From NCBI GenBank assembly GCA_020635655.1, contig JACJZI010000004.1, forward strand, positions 1 to 64,000: 64,000 nt of DNA. The letters are read 5' to 3'. Source of the DNA: Flavobacteriales bacterium (GTDB lineage: Bacteria; Bacteroidota; Bacteroidia; Flavobacteriales_F; PHOS-HE28). Position numbers and translations under genes: made by a program. Numbering within the stretch: the first letter of the stretch is position 1; each line of letters opens with the position of its first letter. The notes beneath the pieces were generated by a model. That model worked only from the letters and a program-made list of their open reading frames with translations. It was not told where the DNA came from and ran no database searches. Positions 26,987 through 35,649 of this stretch are shown in pieces.

Positions 26987-26994
26987 TATATTTG
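26987..26994 (+). promoter_or_regulatory. Probable -7 element upstream of the cold-shock gene
   Basis: TATATTTG matches TAnnTTTG. It would start transcription near 27001, leaving a leader of about 65 nt before the cold-shock ATG. No convincing -33 element is visible. The 256-bp gap between cbpM and this gene holds nothing else I can identify. Confidence 0.45.
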
Positions 26995-27067
26995 CTCCCA
27001 CAAGTGCCCGGCGCTTTTGCCGCGGTTCGAACATGTCCGCTGAACGCGGACGCATTACAAGAAGTAC

Positions 27068-27259
27068 ATGTCAAGTGGTACAGTAAAGTTCTTCAACACG
27101 GAGAAGGGTTTTGGTTTCATCACCCCGGACGAGGGTGGCAAGGACGTCTTCGTGCACAAGACCGGGACCCGGGAGCCCATCCGTGAAGGTGACAAGGTCA
27201 CCTTCGATGTGGAGCAGAGCCCCAAAGGCCCCAACGCGGTCAACGTGACCCGGGCCTGA
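27068..27259 (+). CDS. Cold-shock protein (CspA family)
   Basis: A 63-aa single cold-shock domain that binds single-stranded RNA/DNA. Both RNA-binding motifs are present: GTVKFFNTEKGFGFI (RNP1, KGFGFI) and DVFVHKTG (RNP2). Length is normal for the family. It is probably monocistronic, with its own promoter upstream and a strong hairpin terminator 22 bp after the stop. Confidence 0.95.
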   Translation: MSSGTVKFFNTEKGFGFITPDEGGKDVFVHKTGTREPIREGDKVTFDVEQSPKGPNAVNVTRA

Positions 27260-27280
27260 GGTCCTCCCTCACGCAAGCTG

Positions 27281-27308
27281 CGAAGCCCCGGCGGATGCCG
27301 GGGCTTCG
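27281..27308 (+). terminator. Strong intrinsic-type hairpin after the cold-shock gene
   Basis: CGAAGCCCCGGC (27281-27292) and GCCGGGGCTTCG (27297-27308) form a perfect 12-bp, GC-rich stem with a 4-nt GGAT loop, followed by the T-containing TTCGTTCC. The best-supported terminator in the window. Confidence 0.8.
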
Positions 27309-27437
27309 TTCGTTCCGGGGGGAACCACCCCGGAAAAGATCCGGAGCAGGGATGGGGGTATTCCGGGTCCTCCTGGTCTTCTCTGCAAACACACCACGTG
27401 GGCCGGCGACGCGCCCGCCCATGCATGAAAAAGTACA

Positions 27438-28100
27438 ATGACCATGAGATGCTTGAAGACCTTTCCGCTGATCGCCCTCGCCCTGCCGTTGCTGACCGCC
27501 TGCCACAAGGAGCACCTCCACGGGTCCGGACAGATCATCACCCAGGAACGGGACCTGCCGCCGTTCACCAAAGTCCTTATCCAAGGGCCGGTAAAGGCCA
27601 ATATCCACTACGGCGCCACCCAGGAGGTGACCGTGCGCACGGATGTCGTGGCCATCAACGCCCTGTGGACCACGGTGAGCAACAACACCCTGCTGCTCGA
27701 CGTGGACGGTGGCAACACCTACCAGCATATCACCTTCGAGGTGGACATCCAGCTGCCCGCGCTCGATCGACTGACGCATGAAGGCGCATCCAACGCCACG
27801 GTCAGCGGGTTCGAGAACACCGACGCGCTGGAGGTGGTGCACCACGGCGCGGGCAACATCACGCTCGACGGCTCCACGTCGGACCTGCACATCACGCACG
27901 ACGGGGTGGGCAAGGTCAGGGCATTCGACATGATCGCCGACACCTGCCATGTGGACCACTCCGGAGTGGGCAACATCGAGGTCACCGTGCTCGACCGTCT
28001 GGAGGCCCACCTCAGCGGCGTAGGCAACCTGTACTACCAGGGTTCACCGCAGGTGGACGCGATCGTCACGGGCGTGGGGCATCTGATCCACGTGGATTGA
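27438..28100 (+). CDS. DUF2807 (auto-transporter adhesin head GIN) lipoprotein
   Basis: A 220-aa lipoprotein (lipobox PLLTAC) whose body is a right-handed beta-helix of the DUF2807 / head GIN type. It has the entry motif GSGQIITQERDLPPFTKVLI and repeated NxTxSG / GxGN turns (HHGAGNITLDG, DHSGVGNIEVT, LSGVGNLYYQG). The family is very common in Bacteroidota and sits in the cell envelope; its function is not known. An ATG two codons downstream is an equally good start. Confidence 0.85.
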   Translation: MTMRCLKTFPLIALALPLLTACHKEHLHGSGQIITQERDLPPFTKVLIQGPVKANIHYGATQEVTVRTDVVAINALWTTVSNNTLLLDVDGGNTYQHITFEVDIQLPALDRLTHEGASNATVSGFENTDALEVVHHGAGNITLDGSTSDLHITHDGVGKVRAFDMIADTCHVDHSGVGNIEVTVLDRLEAHLSGVGNLYYQGSPQVDAIVTGVGHLIHVD

Positions 28101-28149
28101 TCTCGGGAACGGACCCATTGCCCAGGCGCCGGTCCTTGCGCCGATCCGG

Positions 28150-28566
28150 TCAGGGCACCGCCTCGGTGGGCAGTCCGACATCCTGCCAGCCTGTGATGCC
28201 CTCCCGCATGCAATACACCTGGGTGAAGCCCAATTCAACGGCGTCCCTGGCCGCCATGGATGCGGCAGGGCATTCCGGACTGTAGCAGTAGAACACGATG
28301 GCCGCATCCCGGTCCGCAGGCATTCTGTCAGGTGTCACCGCATCATAGGGGATGAGCACCGCGCCGGGCACATGCGCTTCCTCGTGCATGTAGGGTTCGT
28401 TGCAGTCGAACACGAAAACGCGGCCCGCCGTCATCAGGGCGGAGAGTTGCGCGGGGGTCAGCTCCTGCACGGTCGTGGGAGGTGCCGGTGTACCGTCGAC
28501 GGTCCCGGCCTGGGCGTTCAGCAGGAGCGGACCGAAGCAGGCCGCGATCAGGAGGGTGTGCTGCAC
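28150..28566 (-). CDS. Secreted rhodanese-like protein
   Basis: About 138 aa from the GTG at 28566, which gives a signal peptide (HTLLIAACFGPLLLNAQA). A single rhodanese domain follows: VFVFDCNEPYMHEEAHVPGA, the active-site loop FYCYSPECPAA with the catalytic cysteine expected in the first position, and the terminal GWQDVGLP. Periplasmic sulfur transfer is the family expectation; the donor and acceptor are unknown. The open frame reaches 28734, but there is no ATG that keeps the signal peptide near the N-terminus. Confidence 0.78.
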   Translation of the reverse strand: MQHTLLIAACFGPLLLNAQAGTVDGTPAPPTTVQELTPAQLSALMTAGRVFVFDCNEPYMHEEAHVPGAVLIPYDAVTPDRMPADRDAAIVFYCYSPECPAASMAARDAVELGFTQVYCMREGITGWQDVGLPTEAVP

Positions 28567-28752
28567 GGAATGAGGAATTGGTGCAGGCGAAGCTAGTTGT
28601 CCTCGGCACCCATGGGCCGGTATTCGATCGATGAGGAAGGCCCTTTGCCCTGATCGGGGCTGAAAACCGGGTGAAGAACGGTCCTGGGAAAGATGGTCGT
28701 GGGATCTTATGGAATTGGAGAAGGGATGGTACATTTCGTGAAAACAACCCTC

Positions 28753-29754
28753 ATGAGACCTCTGTACGCGTGCATCACCTTCGGCCTTCCCGGTGCGCTA
28801 TTGGCACAGCCGACCGCCAACGCGGGCATGGTGACCGGCCAACCCGGTGATTCGTTCGTCGTCCATTCGACGCAATACGTCAACCCAGGTCCGAGCGGTG
28901 CGAACGTGACGTTCGACCTCTCGTCCATGATCAGCCAGGGCACGGTCACACAGACCTATTCCACACCGGGGGCGACCCCGTACGGTTCGAGCTATCCAAC
29001 GGCCACGGTGGCCGTGGAAGGCAGTGACAATCCGGGCTCCTTCGGGTATTTCCACGAGACGGGTTCGCTCTATGAACTGATCGGGACCCGGTCCTCCTAT
29101 TATGATCTCACGTGCAGCAATGGCATGGGCCTGTTCGACTTTCCCTTCACCTACAACAGCACCTACACTGACGTGTTGAGCTGCACGGGCAACTCCAGCG
29201 GCTACCCGTTCAACCGGAACGGGTCCACGACGACCACGGGTGATGCCTACGGGGACCTGATCCTTCCCTACGGCACCATCATGAACGTACTGCGCCTGCA
29301 CATCCAGCAGGACTACCTCGACTACCTCTCCGGTCTTGGCACCAGCTATCACTACATCAGCGATGGCTACATGTACGTGAAACCGGGCATCCACCAGCCG
29401 GTCGCTTCGGTTTACAACACCTCCTACCTGGTGACCACCACTTTCGGCACCTATCTGGATGCCTCCTACGTGGGTGTTCAGGAGGCCATGCGCAATGCCA
29501 TCGGCATCGACCTGGTGCCCAACCCGGCCACCGACCGTGTGGAGATACTCTACGGCAGCAGTGGGGACGGACCGGTGGACCTGGAGCTGATCGATGCGGT
29601 GGGCCGCAGGGTGATCGCCGAGCGCCGCTCCGTGGCCGGTCCCGGGATCGCCAGGCAGGTCTGGGACATCAGCACGCTGCCGGCCGGCCTGTATACCGTG
29701 TGCGTCACCGATCAGCACGGCCAGCGGGGCAGCAAGCGCTTGGTGGTCCAATAG
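28753..29754 (+). CDS. Secreted protein with T9SS type A sorting tail
   Basis: A 333-aa exported protein from the ATG at 28753 (signal peptide ending ALLAQP); an ATG at 28726 is also in frame. The body is rich in Ser, Thr, Tyr and Gly and has no family I can name. The C-terminal 80 residues (IDLVPNPATDRVEILYG, ELIDAVGRRVIAERR, LPAGLYTVCVTDQ) are a clear T9SS type A domain. Exported, surface-attached or released. The 199 bp after it, up to the antiporter gene, hold nothing I recognise. Confidence 0.8.
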   Translation: MRPLYACITFGLPGALLAQPTANAGMVTGQPGDSFVVHSTQYVNPGPSGANVTFDLSSMISQGTVTQTYSTPGATPYGSSYPTATVAVEGSDNPGSFGYFHETGSLYELIGTRSSYYDLTCSNGMGLFDFPFTYNSTYTDVLSCTGNSSGYPFNRNGSTTTTGDAYGDLILPYGTIMNVLRLHIQQDYLDYLSGLGTSYHYISDGYMYVKPGIHQPVASVYNTSYLVTTTFGTYLDASYVGVQEAMRNAIGIDLVPNPATDRVEILYGSSGDGPVDLELIDAVGRRVIAERRSVAGPGIARQVWDISTLPAGLYTVCVTDQHGQRGSKRLVVQ

Positions 29755-29953
29755 GCATCTGCCGATCTCCTCCTAGTCGGCCAATCTCCAAAGGGGGGGT
29801 ATTGGTATTCCGCTTGGCCACCCCCAATGGATGTGAAGTCCGACTGGTCCGAAGATCGCCCATGGCCGATAGGGTCATCATTTGGGCCATCCGCGTTGCA
29901 ACGAACAACGATCCAGGTTTGCGCGGGACGGCTGCGGTCAACATTCATTCCCC

Positions 29954-31186
29954 CTAAGCCTGCAGCCGCTTCGCCAGCCTTCCCACCGTGAGGCCCTGCA
30001 CCACGATGCTGAAGGCCACCACGGCATAGGTGATCGCCACCCACATCTCACGCCCTTCATCGCGCGGGAGGGAGAGCGCCAGGGCGATGCTGATGCCGCC
30101 GCGCAGGCCGCCCCAGGTGAGCAGCAGGATCGTGCGTGTGGGGTTGCGCTCCCGGCGCCGGGCCAGTTGCGCCGGGAGCCAGAGGCTGATGAACCGCACG
30201 ACAAGCAGCGTGGGGATGGCGAAGGCCACGATGCCGGCCACGCCGTGCGGCAGGCTGATCACCAGCAGCTCCAGGCCGATGAGCACGAAGAGGACGGCGT
30301 TCAACAGCTCGTCCACGATCTCCCAGAACTTGTCCACGTATTCGACGGTCACCGCGCTCATCGCATGGGCCCGGCCGAGGTTGCCGATGAAGATGCCGGC
30401 GGCCACCATGGCCAACGGGCCGCTGACGTGCAGCTGGTGGGCCAGGGCATAGCCGCCCATCACCATGGCGAGGCTCAGCATCACCTCCACCTTGTACTCG
30501 TCCACCCGGCGCATCATGCGGAAGCCGAGGTAGCCGATCACCAGGCCCAGGACGATCCCTCCGACGGCCTCGCGCAGGAAGAGCAGCGCCATGGAGCCGA
30601 TGGAGAGGTCCGCCGGATCGGCGCTGGCCTCGGCGATGGAGAGAAAGAGCACGACGGCCACGCCATCGTTGAAGAGCGACTCCCCGGCCACCTTCATCTC
30701 CAAGGCCTGCGGCACGCCGGCACGCTTGAGGATGCTCAGTACGGCGATGGGATCGGTGGGCGAGATGAGCGCCCCGAAGAGCAGGCAGCGCACCAGCGGC
30801 AATTCCAGGCCGAAGAGCGGCAGCACGGCGTGGAAGACGATCCCCACGATGACGGTGGAGAGCACCACCGACACCGTGCTGAACAGGAGGATGGACAGCC
30901 GGTGCGCGCTGAGGTCGGCCCATTTGATGTGGATGGCGCCGGCGAAGAGCAGGAAGCTGAGCATGACCTCCAGCAGCAGCTTGCTCAGGTCGATGCGCTG
31001 GACGACATCCACCAACGGCGCGGTGAGTTCCGGTGCCACCCGGCCGAGGCCCACCGTGCCCAGAGAGAACAGCAGCGTGATGAGCAGGAGACCGATGGAC
31101 GGCGGCATGCGCAACCAGCGGTGATTGGCCCAGGCGAACAGGGCCGCCAGGGTGATCAGCAGGGCGAAGGTGGCGTAGAACTGCAT
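29954..31186 (-). CDS. CPA1-type Na+(K+)/H+ antiporter
   Basis: A 410-aa inner-membrane antiporter exchanging a monovalent cation for protons. About twelve hydrophobic segments are visible. The CPA1 ion-site motif ESLFNDGVAVVLF and the LISPTDPIAVLSILK segment are conserved, and LLTWGGLRGGISIALAL marks the late conserved helix. The ATG at 31186 (MQFYATFALLI) is chosen; the frame runs 42 codons further with no membrane or signal character. There is no TrkA_C or CNMP domain at the C-terminus, so it is a short form. Confidence 0.88.
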   Translation of the reverse strand: MQFYATFALLITLAALFAWANHRWLRMPPSIGLLLITLLFSLGTVGLGRVAPELTAPLVDVVQRIDLSKLLLEVMLSFLLFAGAIHIKWADLSAHRLSILLFSTVSVVLSTVIVGIVFHAVLPLFGLELPLVRCLLFGALISPTDPIAVLSILKRAGVPQALEMKVAGESLFNDGVAVVLFLSIAEASADPADLSIGSMALLFLREAVGGIVLGLVIGYLGFRMMRRVDEYKVEVMLSLAMVMGGYALAHQLHVSGPLAMVAAGIFIGNLGRAHAMSAVTVEYVDKFWEIVDELLNAVLFVLIGLELLVISLPHGVAGIVAFAIPTLLVVRFISLWLPAQLARRRERNPTRTILLLTWGGLRGGISIALALSLPRDEGREMWVAITYAVVAFSIVVQGLTVGRLAKRLQA

Positions 31187-31441
31187 GCGCGCAGGTACTT
31201 TCACAAAGCAACGACCTCGGGCGAACTGTGCAACAGCGGATGCGGGGCAGGACGGTTGCGCGCTGGACAAATGCCTGGTGCAAGCCGGTGCATGCCGATC
31301 TCGCCGTCGCACACCACATAGCGCAGGAACCCACCGTCTTCGTGGGATCCGCGCCAGGCCTCTTGAACATTCCCGCCGAACGGATGATCCATTGCGCCGT
31401 GTGCCATATACGGTCCGCGCGGCATCCTTCGTTCCAACTGC

Positions 31442-32080
31442 ATGGCGCCCTCCCGGATACCTGCGGTCATTTGGTACTTCATGGGCATGGTCATGCCCCT
31501 GGTCTTGCAGGCCCAGACCGTGCTGCGATCGCCGGCGGAGGCGCGTTCACGGGCGGACATCGACTATGCGAATGTCCGATGGGTCGCGTGGGTCTCGCCG
31601 AAATACAAGGTGTCCGGTTTTGACCGGCGCTTTCTCGATTCCAACTTCTTCCAGGTGAAGGACCATCGCCTTGTGGAACAGGTCGTGTTCGCCAAGATCA
31701 ACATGTACCGGAAGGAGATGGGGCGGCCACCGCTGCAATGGTGCCAGAAGGGAGCGGACATCTCCCGTGAATACACGGAGAAATGCGCGCGACGTGGCAC
31801 GATCGACCACAAATTGGACGGCACCACGCCGACAAGCCGCATGCAACCCGGCTTCGTGGAACGGATCAACGTGGCGGAGAACCTGCACCACTTCGGAGGC
31901 ACCATCACCGGCGACACGGTGGATGCGTACGCGGACTACGTGCTCTGGTGCTGGATCAATTCACGACCGCACAATACCTGCCTGCTGCTGCCTTCCGGCA
32001 AGGCCTGCGTGGCCTTCTACACCCTGCGCCTGCCCAACGTGGAGCACTACACCGCCACGGCGTTCAGCGTGATCCGGTGA
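31442..32080 (+). CDS. Secreted CAP (SCP/PR1)-domain protein
   Basis: A 212-aa protein with an N-terminal signal segment (FMGMVMPLVLQAQ) and a CAP domain: VVFAKINMYRKEMGRPPLQW, then SREYTEKCARRGTIDH, VAENLHHFGG and a late HNTCLLLPSGKACVAFYTLR, likely closed by disulfides. The family's catalytic-looking cavity often binds lipids or metals. Function in bacteria is mostly unknown. Confidence 0.78.
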   Translation: MAPSRIPAVIWYFMGMVMPLVLQAQTVLRSPAEARSRADIDYANVRWVAWVSPKYKVSGFDRRFLDSNFFQVKDHRLVEQVVFAKINMYRKEMGRPPLQWCQKGADISREYTEKCARRGTIDHKLDGTTPTSRMQPGFVERINVAENLHHFGGTITGDTVDAYADYVLWCWINSRPHNTCLLLPSGKACVAFYTLRLPNVEHYTATAFSVIR

Positions 32081-32096
32081 TCCGGTCGTGCAACGC

Positions 32097-33395
32097 TCAG
32101 CGTGAGAAGCGGATGGTGAAGAGGCGGCCGCCCCTGCCTTCATGGTCCAGCCAAAGGGTCCAGCCATCCACCTCGTACTTGTCCGCTATTCCGGTCGCCG
32201 ACACGAACCGGTCCTTCAGCAGGCGCCTCGCCTCCTTCTGGTCCATGTCCCACCGCAGGCCGAAGGGCAGCTCGGGCTGCGGCTCAAGGTACCTGAGGAG
32301 GTAGGCCTTCCGAAGGCCTTCGATGCCGTACTCCAGGTCCGATCCGTCGAACTCCACGTGCACCCAGCAATGCGCACCGCCAAGTTCAAGGCTGTCCAGG
32401 CGATCCATCTTCCGCGTCACCGGCTCCCTGCCCATGCTGGACCCCGGGCACCACCCGGTGGTCACGGTCACCTCCTTGGTCCGGAAGCCCTGCACGAAAC
32501 GCGTCACCTCGGCCATGTCCGTTCCTGCCGCCAGCAGCTCGGGAATGGAGGGCGGGGGACCGAGCGGCTCCAGTTCCTCCGCTTCCTTCTCCACACCGAC
32601 GGTGGGGTCGGACCAGAACGTATCCCAACTCCGTTGGATGATGCCCATGTAGTTCGTCGCCCCAGCGCCCGGCAGGGTGGTGAGCATCTCCGCGTTGTAG
32701 CCGTTCTGCTCCGCACCATAGTCCGCGATGGACCATACGCTGCCATCCTCCACGGAGCGCAGCCTCCAATACTCCACCCCGTTCACTTCGTCGCGGCCGT
32801 GGTCCAGCAATGTCACGGTGAGGAACCTGCTGCGCTGCCCCTTCACCTTCACGATGAGGCTGTTCCGGAACCATTCCACATCGCCCTCGGCTTGTTCCAG
32901 CGCCATGTCGCCGCCGGCACCCGGGCTTCCGACGAACCGCAGCGCGATGTTGAGCACCATGCGCTTTCCCAGTTCGCCCTCCCGCAAGGTCAGGATCTGG
33001 GGTGTATCGAACGACGCCCGGAACGCGGCGAGGCATTGCTTGCGGTCGTCGTGCAGCAGATACGCCCGGCCGATCTCCACCGGCAACTCCAGCGTGCGCT
33101 GCGGCGCGATGGTGGCCAGCTCCTTGGGTGCGCCGCGCTGCTGTTCTTCCATCACCTTCACCGGCACGTTCAGCATATTGGTCAGGCTCCAAACGACATG
33201 GTTCCCGGTCGGCTCGTTCTTCAGGTCATCACGCTCGGTGCACGACCTGACCGTAACGGACCCGGGATCGTGGTCCACGTAGCCGGTGATGCCCTGTGTG
33301 GTGAAGGTCTGTGCGTACATGAACGCGGACCGCACGCACGCCAGCAGGACGATCGATGATCGAACGAATGACAGCAGGGTGTCGGACCTGTGCAT
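32097..33395 (-). CDS. Hypothetical secreted protein
   Basis: A 432-aa protein from the ATG at 33395 with a signal peptide (SIVLLACVRSAFMYAQ). The N-terminal third resembles a beta sandwich (VRSCTERDDLKNEP, then VKVMEEQQRGAPKEL), and the C-terminal third has WTLWLDHEGRGGRLFTIRF. I do not recognise a family. It is convergent with the CAP-domain gene, 16 bp apart. Codon use matches the surrounding chromosomal genes. Confidence 0.65.
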   Translation of the reverse strand: MHRSDTLLSFVRSSIVLLACVRSAFMYAQTFTTQGITGYVDHDPGSVTVRSCTERDDLKNEPTGNHVVWSLTNMLNVPVKVMEEQQRGAPKELATIAPQRTLELPVEIGRAYLLHDDRKQCLAAFRASFDTPQILTLREGELGKRMVLNIALRFVGSPGAGGDMALEQAEGDVEWFRNSLIVKVKGQRSRFLTVTLLDHGRDEVNGVEYWRLRSVEDGSVWSIADYGAEQNGYNAEMLTTLPGAGATNYMGIIQRSWDTFWSDPTVGVEKEAEELEPLGPPPSIPELLAAGTDMAEVTRFVQGFRTKEVTVTTGWCPGSSMGREPVTRKMDRLDSLELGGAHCWVHVEFDGSDLEYGIEGLRKAYLLRYLEPQPELPFGLRWDMDQKEARRLLKDRFVSATGIADKYEVDGWTLWLDHEGRGGRLFTIRFSR

Positions 33396-33751
33396 CGCGC
33401 TGAAAGGGTCTGCCAGGTTCAAGTTAGTGATATGGTCGCGTCACACCTACCCGGGGTGCGCATGGGGCGGTATGGGGCACGGCCGTGCTGAACGGTGTGC
33501 TCGGCGTGCTGTTCCTGGTGGCCTGGACGCGGGAGCGGGTGGCGGTTTGAATGCGGCTGTCAAAAGCGCTTGAATGAACAAGAACGCGAGGAGAAGGATC
33601 GACACCGCTGCCATCGAGAATGCGGAGCGGGAGTGAGGGGGGGCGTTGCCGATATTCATTCATGTCCGAACAGTTCCACGGACGGTCCATCCGGTCGCGG
33701 GGTTAGGACCATGGGCATGGGCGCGCGCCTGCCTGCAACTGGACAGCAAGC
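33396..33751. other. Intergenic stretch without a supported gene
   Basis: About 356 bp between two minus-strand genes. Both strands contain short frames with one hydrophobic segment (33447-33659 on the minus strand, and ALNGVLGVLFLVAW-like residues near 33490-33540 on the plus strand), but neither has a start context, a family match or a neighbour that argues for it. I see no other structure. Confidence 0.5.
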
Positions 33752-34852
33752 CTAGGTCAACACGTAGTACGTGCTGCGCCCACCGGCCTTTCCCTTCTTC
33801 AGCACCTTCTTGGTCACCAGGTCCGCGATGTCGCGCGAGGCGGTGTCCTGCGAGGTCCTGGTCAGCTTGGCGTACTTGCTCGATGTGAGGTTGCCTTCGA
33901 AGCCCTCCAGCAGCTTGTTCAGCACCTTCACCTGGCGCGGGTTCAGGATGGTCTTCGCGTGTGTCTGCCAGAACCGGTGTTTGTGCAGCACGGTGGCGAG
34001 CGTTCCCTCGGAAGCCACGATCGCCCGTTGCAGGCAGGCGAGGAACCAGCGGAGCCATTCCGTCACATCGAGCGATCCGCGTTGTGAACGCTCCAGGATG
34101 TCGTAGTACTTCCTGCGTTCGTTGCGGATCTGCGCGCTCATGCTGTAGAAGCGCTGCGGGCTCCCATCGGCACGGGCCAGCAGCAGGTCCGCCACGGCGC
34201 GAGCGATGCGGCCGTTGCCATCCTCGAAGGGGTGTAGCGTCACGAACCAGAAGTGTCCGAGCCCGGCTTTCAGCAACGGATCAAGCGTCTTTTCAGTGTT
34301 CACCCATTTCAGGAAGGCCATCATCTCCTTCTTCAGCCGCTTCGCCGCAGGTGCCTGGTAGTGCACCTTCTCCCGGCCCATGGGGCCACTCACCACCTGC
34401 ATCGCCCCGGTACTGTCGTCGCGCCACTGGCCCGCCAGGATCTTCAGCATTCCGCTGCGGCCCGTGGGGAAGAGCGCCGCATGCCAGCCGAACAAGCGCT
34501 CGGCCGTGAGCTTGTCGTGGCAGTTCTGCGTGGCGTCCAGCAGCATCTCCACCACGCCGTCGACATGGCGATCCACACGCGGTGCACCGGAAACGTCCAG
34601 ACCCAGTCGCATGGCCAGGGAGGAACGCACTTGTGCCGGGTCCAGCACCTCGCCCTCTATTTCGCTGGTCCGCAATACGTCGGTGGCCATGGTCTCGAAG
34701 TTGGCCTCCGTGCGCAACTCGAAACCCACAGCGGCCATGCGGCCCAGTAAATGCGCTTGCAACTCGTGGGCCTTGGCCACGGCGGGCGCCAGGGCTTTCG
34801 CATCCCAGTGGAACGCGGGCCAGTCGGGCAGCTCGTGGACGTAGCGGGGCAT
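33752..34852 (-). CDS. Fic-domain protein with C-terminal winged helix
   Basis: A 366-aa Fic enzyme, a family that usually transfers AMP from ATP to a target protein. Order of domains: DUF4172-like N-terminus containing the self-inhibitory motif T62-S-E-I-E-G67 (class II arrangement), then the Fic core with the complete active-site loop HPFEDGNGRIAR (207-218, including the catalytic histidine), then a C-terminal winged-helix DNA-binding domain (about 300-366, YAKLTRTSQDTASRDIADLV). The fused DNA-binding domain together with two palindromes just upstream suggests that it regulates its own promoter. Target protein unknown. Confidence 0.93.
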   Translation of the reverse strand: MPRYVHELPDWPAFHWDAKALAPAVAKAHELQAHLLGRMAAVGFELRTEANFETMATDVLRTSEIEGEVLDPAQVRSSLAMRLGLDVSGAPRVDRHVDGVVEMLLDATQNCHDKLTAERLFGWHAALFPTGRSGMLKILAGQWRDDSTGAMQVVSGPMGREKVHYQAPAAKRLKKEMMAFLKWVNTEKTLDPLLKAGLGHFWFVTLHPFEDGNGRIARAVADLLLARADGSPQRFYSMSAQIRNERRKYYDILERSQRGSLDVTEWLRWFLACLQRAIVASEGTLATVLHKHRFWQTHAKTILNPRQVKVLNKLLEGFEGNLTSSKYAKLTRTSQDTASRDIADLVTKKVLKKGKAGGRSTYYVLT

Positions 34853-34867
34853 GCTGGGTCTTCTTCG

Positions 34868-34896
34868 TGCGGAGAAAGATACGGATAATCTCCGCA
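34868..34896. promoter_or_regulatory. Palindromic operator 1 upstream of the Fic gene
   Basis: TGCGGAGA (34868-34875), 13-bp spacer, TCTCCGCA (34889-34896): 29 bp in all. On the minus strand it covers TATCTTTC (34874-34881), one mismatch from the -7 consensus, so bound protein would block transcription. It lies 16 bp before the start codon. Confidence 0.65.
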
Positions 34897-34901
34897 GATG
34901 T

Positions 34902-34930
34902 TGCGGAGAATAGGGGCGCTATTCTCCGCA
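34902..34930. promoter_or_regulatory. Palindromic operator 2 upstream of the Fic gene
   Basis: TGCGGAGAATAG (34902-34913), 5-bp spacer, CTATTCTCCGCA (34919-34930). Same total length and the same outer 8 bp as operator 1, with centres 34 bp apart (about three helical turns), as expected for cooperative binding of two dimers. Confidence 0.65.
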
Positions 34931-34944
34931 GATCGGGCCCCTGG

Positions 34945-35046
34945 GAATATCGAACACCGAACACCGAATGATCAATGACCAAGTGAATGCACCCTCCGCA
35001 TTCCACTTCAACATTCAGCGTTCATCATTCGATATTCGATATTCAT
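34945..35046. repeat. Low-complexity tandem repeat of ATTCGATATTC/CGAACACCGAA type
   Basis: Short imperfect units (AATATCGAACACCGAACACC near the left end, ATTCGATATTCGATATTC near the right end) partly complementary to each other around a spacer. It is intergenic, between the divergent Fic and DUF3788 genes. Similar simple repeats occur between genes in many Bacteroidota assemblies; function unknown. Confidence 0.55.
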
Positions 35047-35189
35047 AGCCCCATGCCCCTCCACACCATCCTCGGCGCCAACGGCCCCATCGCCCGCCAA
35101 CGCGCATATGGACCAAAGGCCCCTCCTTGGAGCGCGGAGAACCGTGGATCCCGTGATCAGGGCGCCGCGGCTTGACCGTACCTTTCGCC

Positions 35190-35588
35190 ATGCCCGCACC
35201 GGCATTCCCCACCGGCACCAACCCGCCTTCCATGGAAGAGCTGGCGGTTCGCGTGGGCCCGCCGTGGGCGGTGGTGCAGGCAGCGATCACCCAGCAGCCG
35301 CGCGCGAAAGCCACGTGGAAACTGAGCAAGACATCCGGCTGGCATCTCACCGTCGATGTCGGGTCCCGCCGGCTCTTCTACCTCTTCCCGCAGCAGGGTG
35401 ATCTCCTGCTCAAGCTGGTGTACAACGAAAAAGGGGTTGAAGCACTAAAACGCACTGGCCTTGTCGATGCGCGGCTGGCGAAAGCGAAGACCTACGCTGA
35501 AGGGACCCTGCTCGAATTCCAGGCCGCGGATCTCAACGCAGCACTGCTGACCGAACTGCTGCGCGTAAAGGCCGACTCGATGAAGTAG
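35190..35588 (+). CDS. DUF3788 family protein
   Basis: A 132-aa cytosolic protein with the DUF3788 pattern: WKLSKTSGWHLTVDVGSRRL in the middle, a FYLFPQQGDLLLKLVYNEKG beta hairpin, then the C-terminal GTLLEFQAADLNAALLTELL. The family is small and uncharacterised, often found next to DUF1801-like proteins. The ATG at 35190 is chosen over a TTG six codons earlier. There is no obvious partner at this locus. Confidence 0.75.
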   Translation: MPAPAFPTGTNPPSMEELAVRVGPPWAVVQAAITQQPRAKATWKLSKTSGWHLTVDVGSRRLFYLFPQQGDLLLKLVYNEKGVEALKRTGLVDARLAKAKTYAEGTLLEFQAADLNAALLTELLRVKADSMK

Positions 35589-35649
35589 GGCCTGGGAACC
35601 TTCCCTTGTGCTGACGCACTGTACTTCAGGGTGCATCGCGTCCTTGTAA

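Noticed and set aside
29882..31321. A 479-codon plus-strand frame opposite the antiporter
   Set aside because: Composition (His, Gln, Asp rich) is that of the antisense of a membrane protein; no motif is present.
33447..33659. 70-codon minus-strand frame with one hydrophobic segment
   Set aside because: No start context, a proline/arginine-rich tail typical of non-coding GC-rich DNA, and no family similarity.
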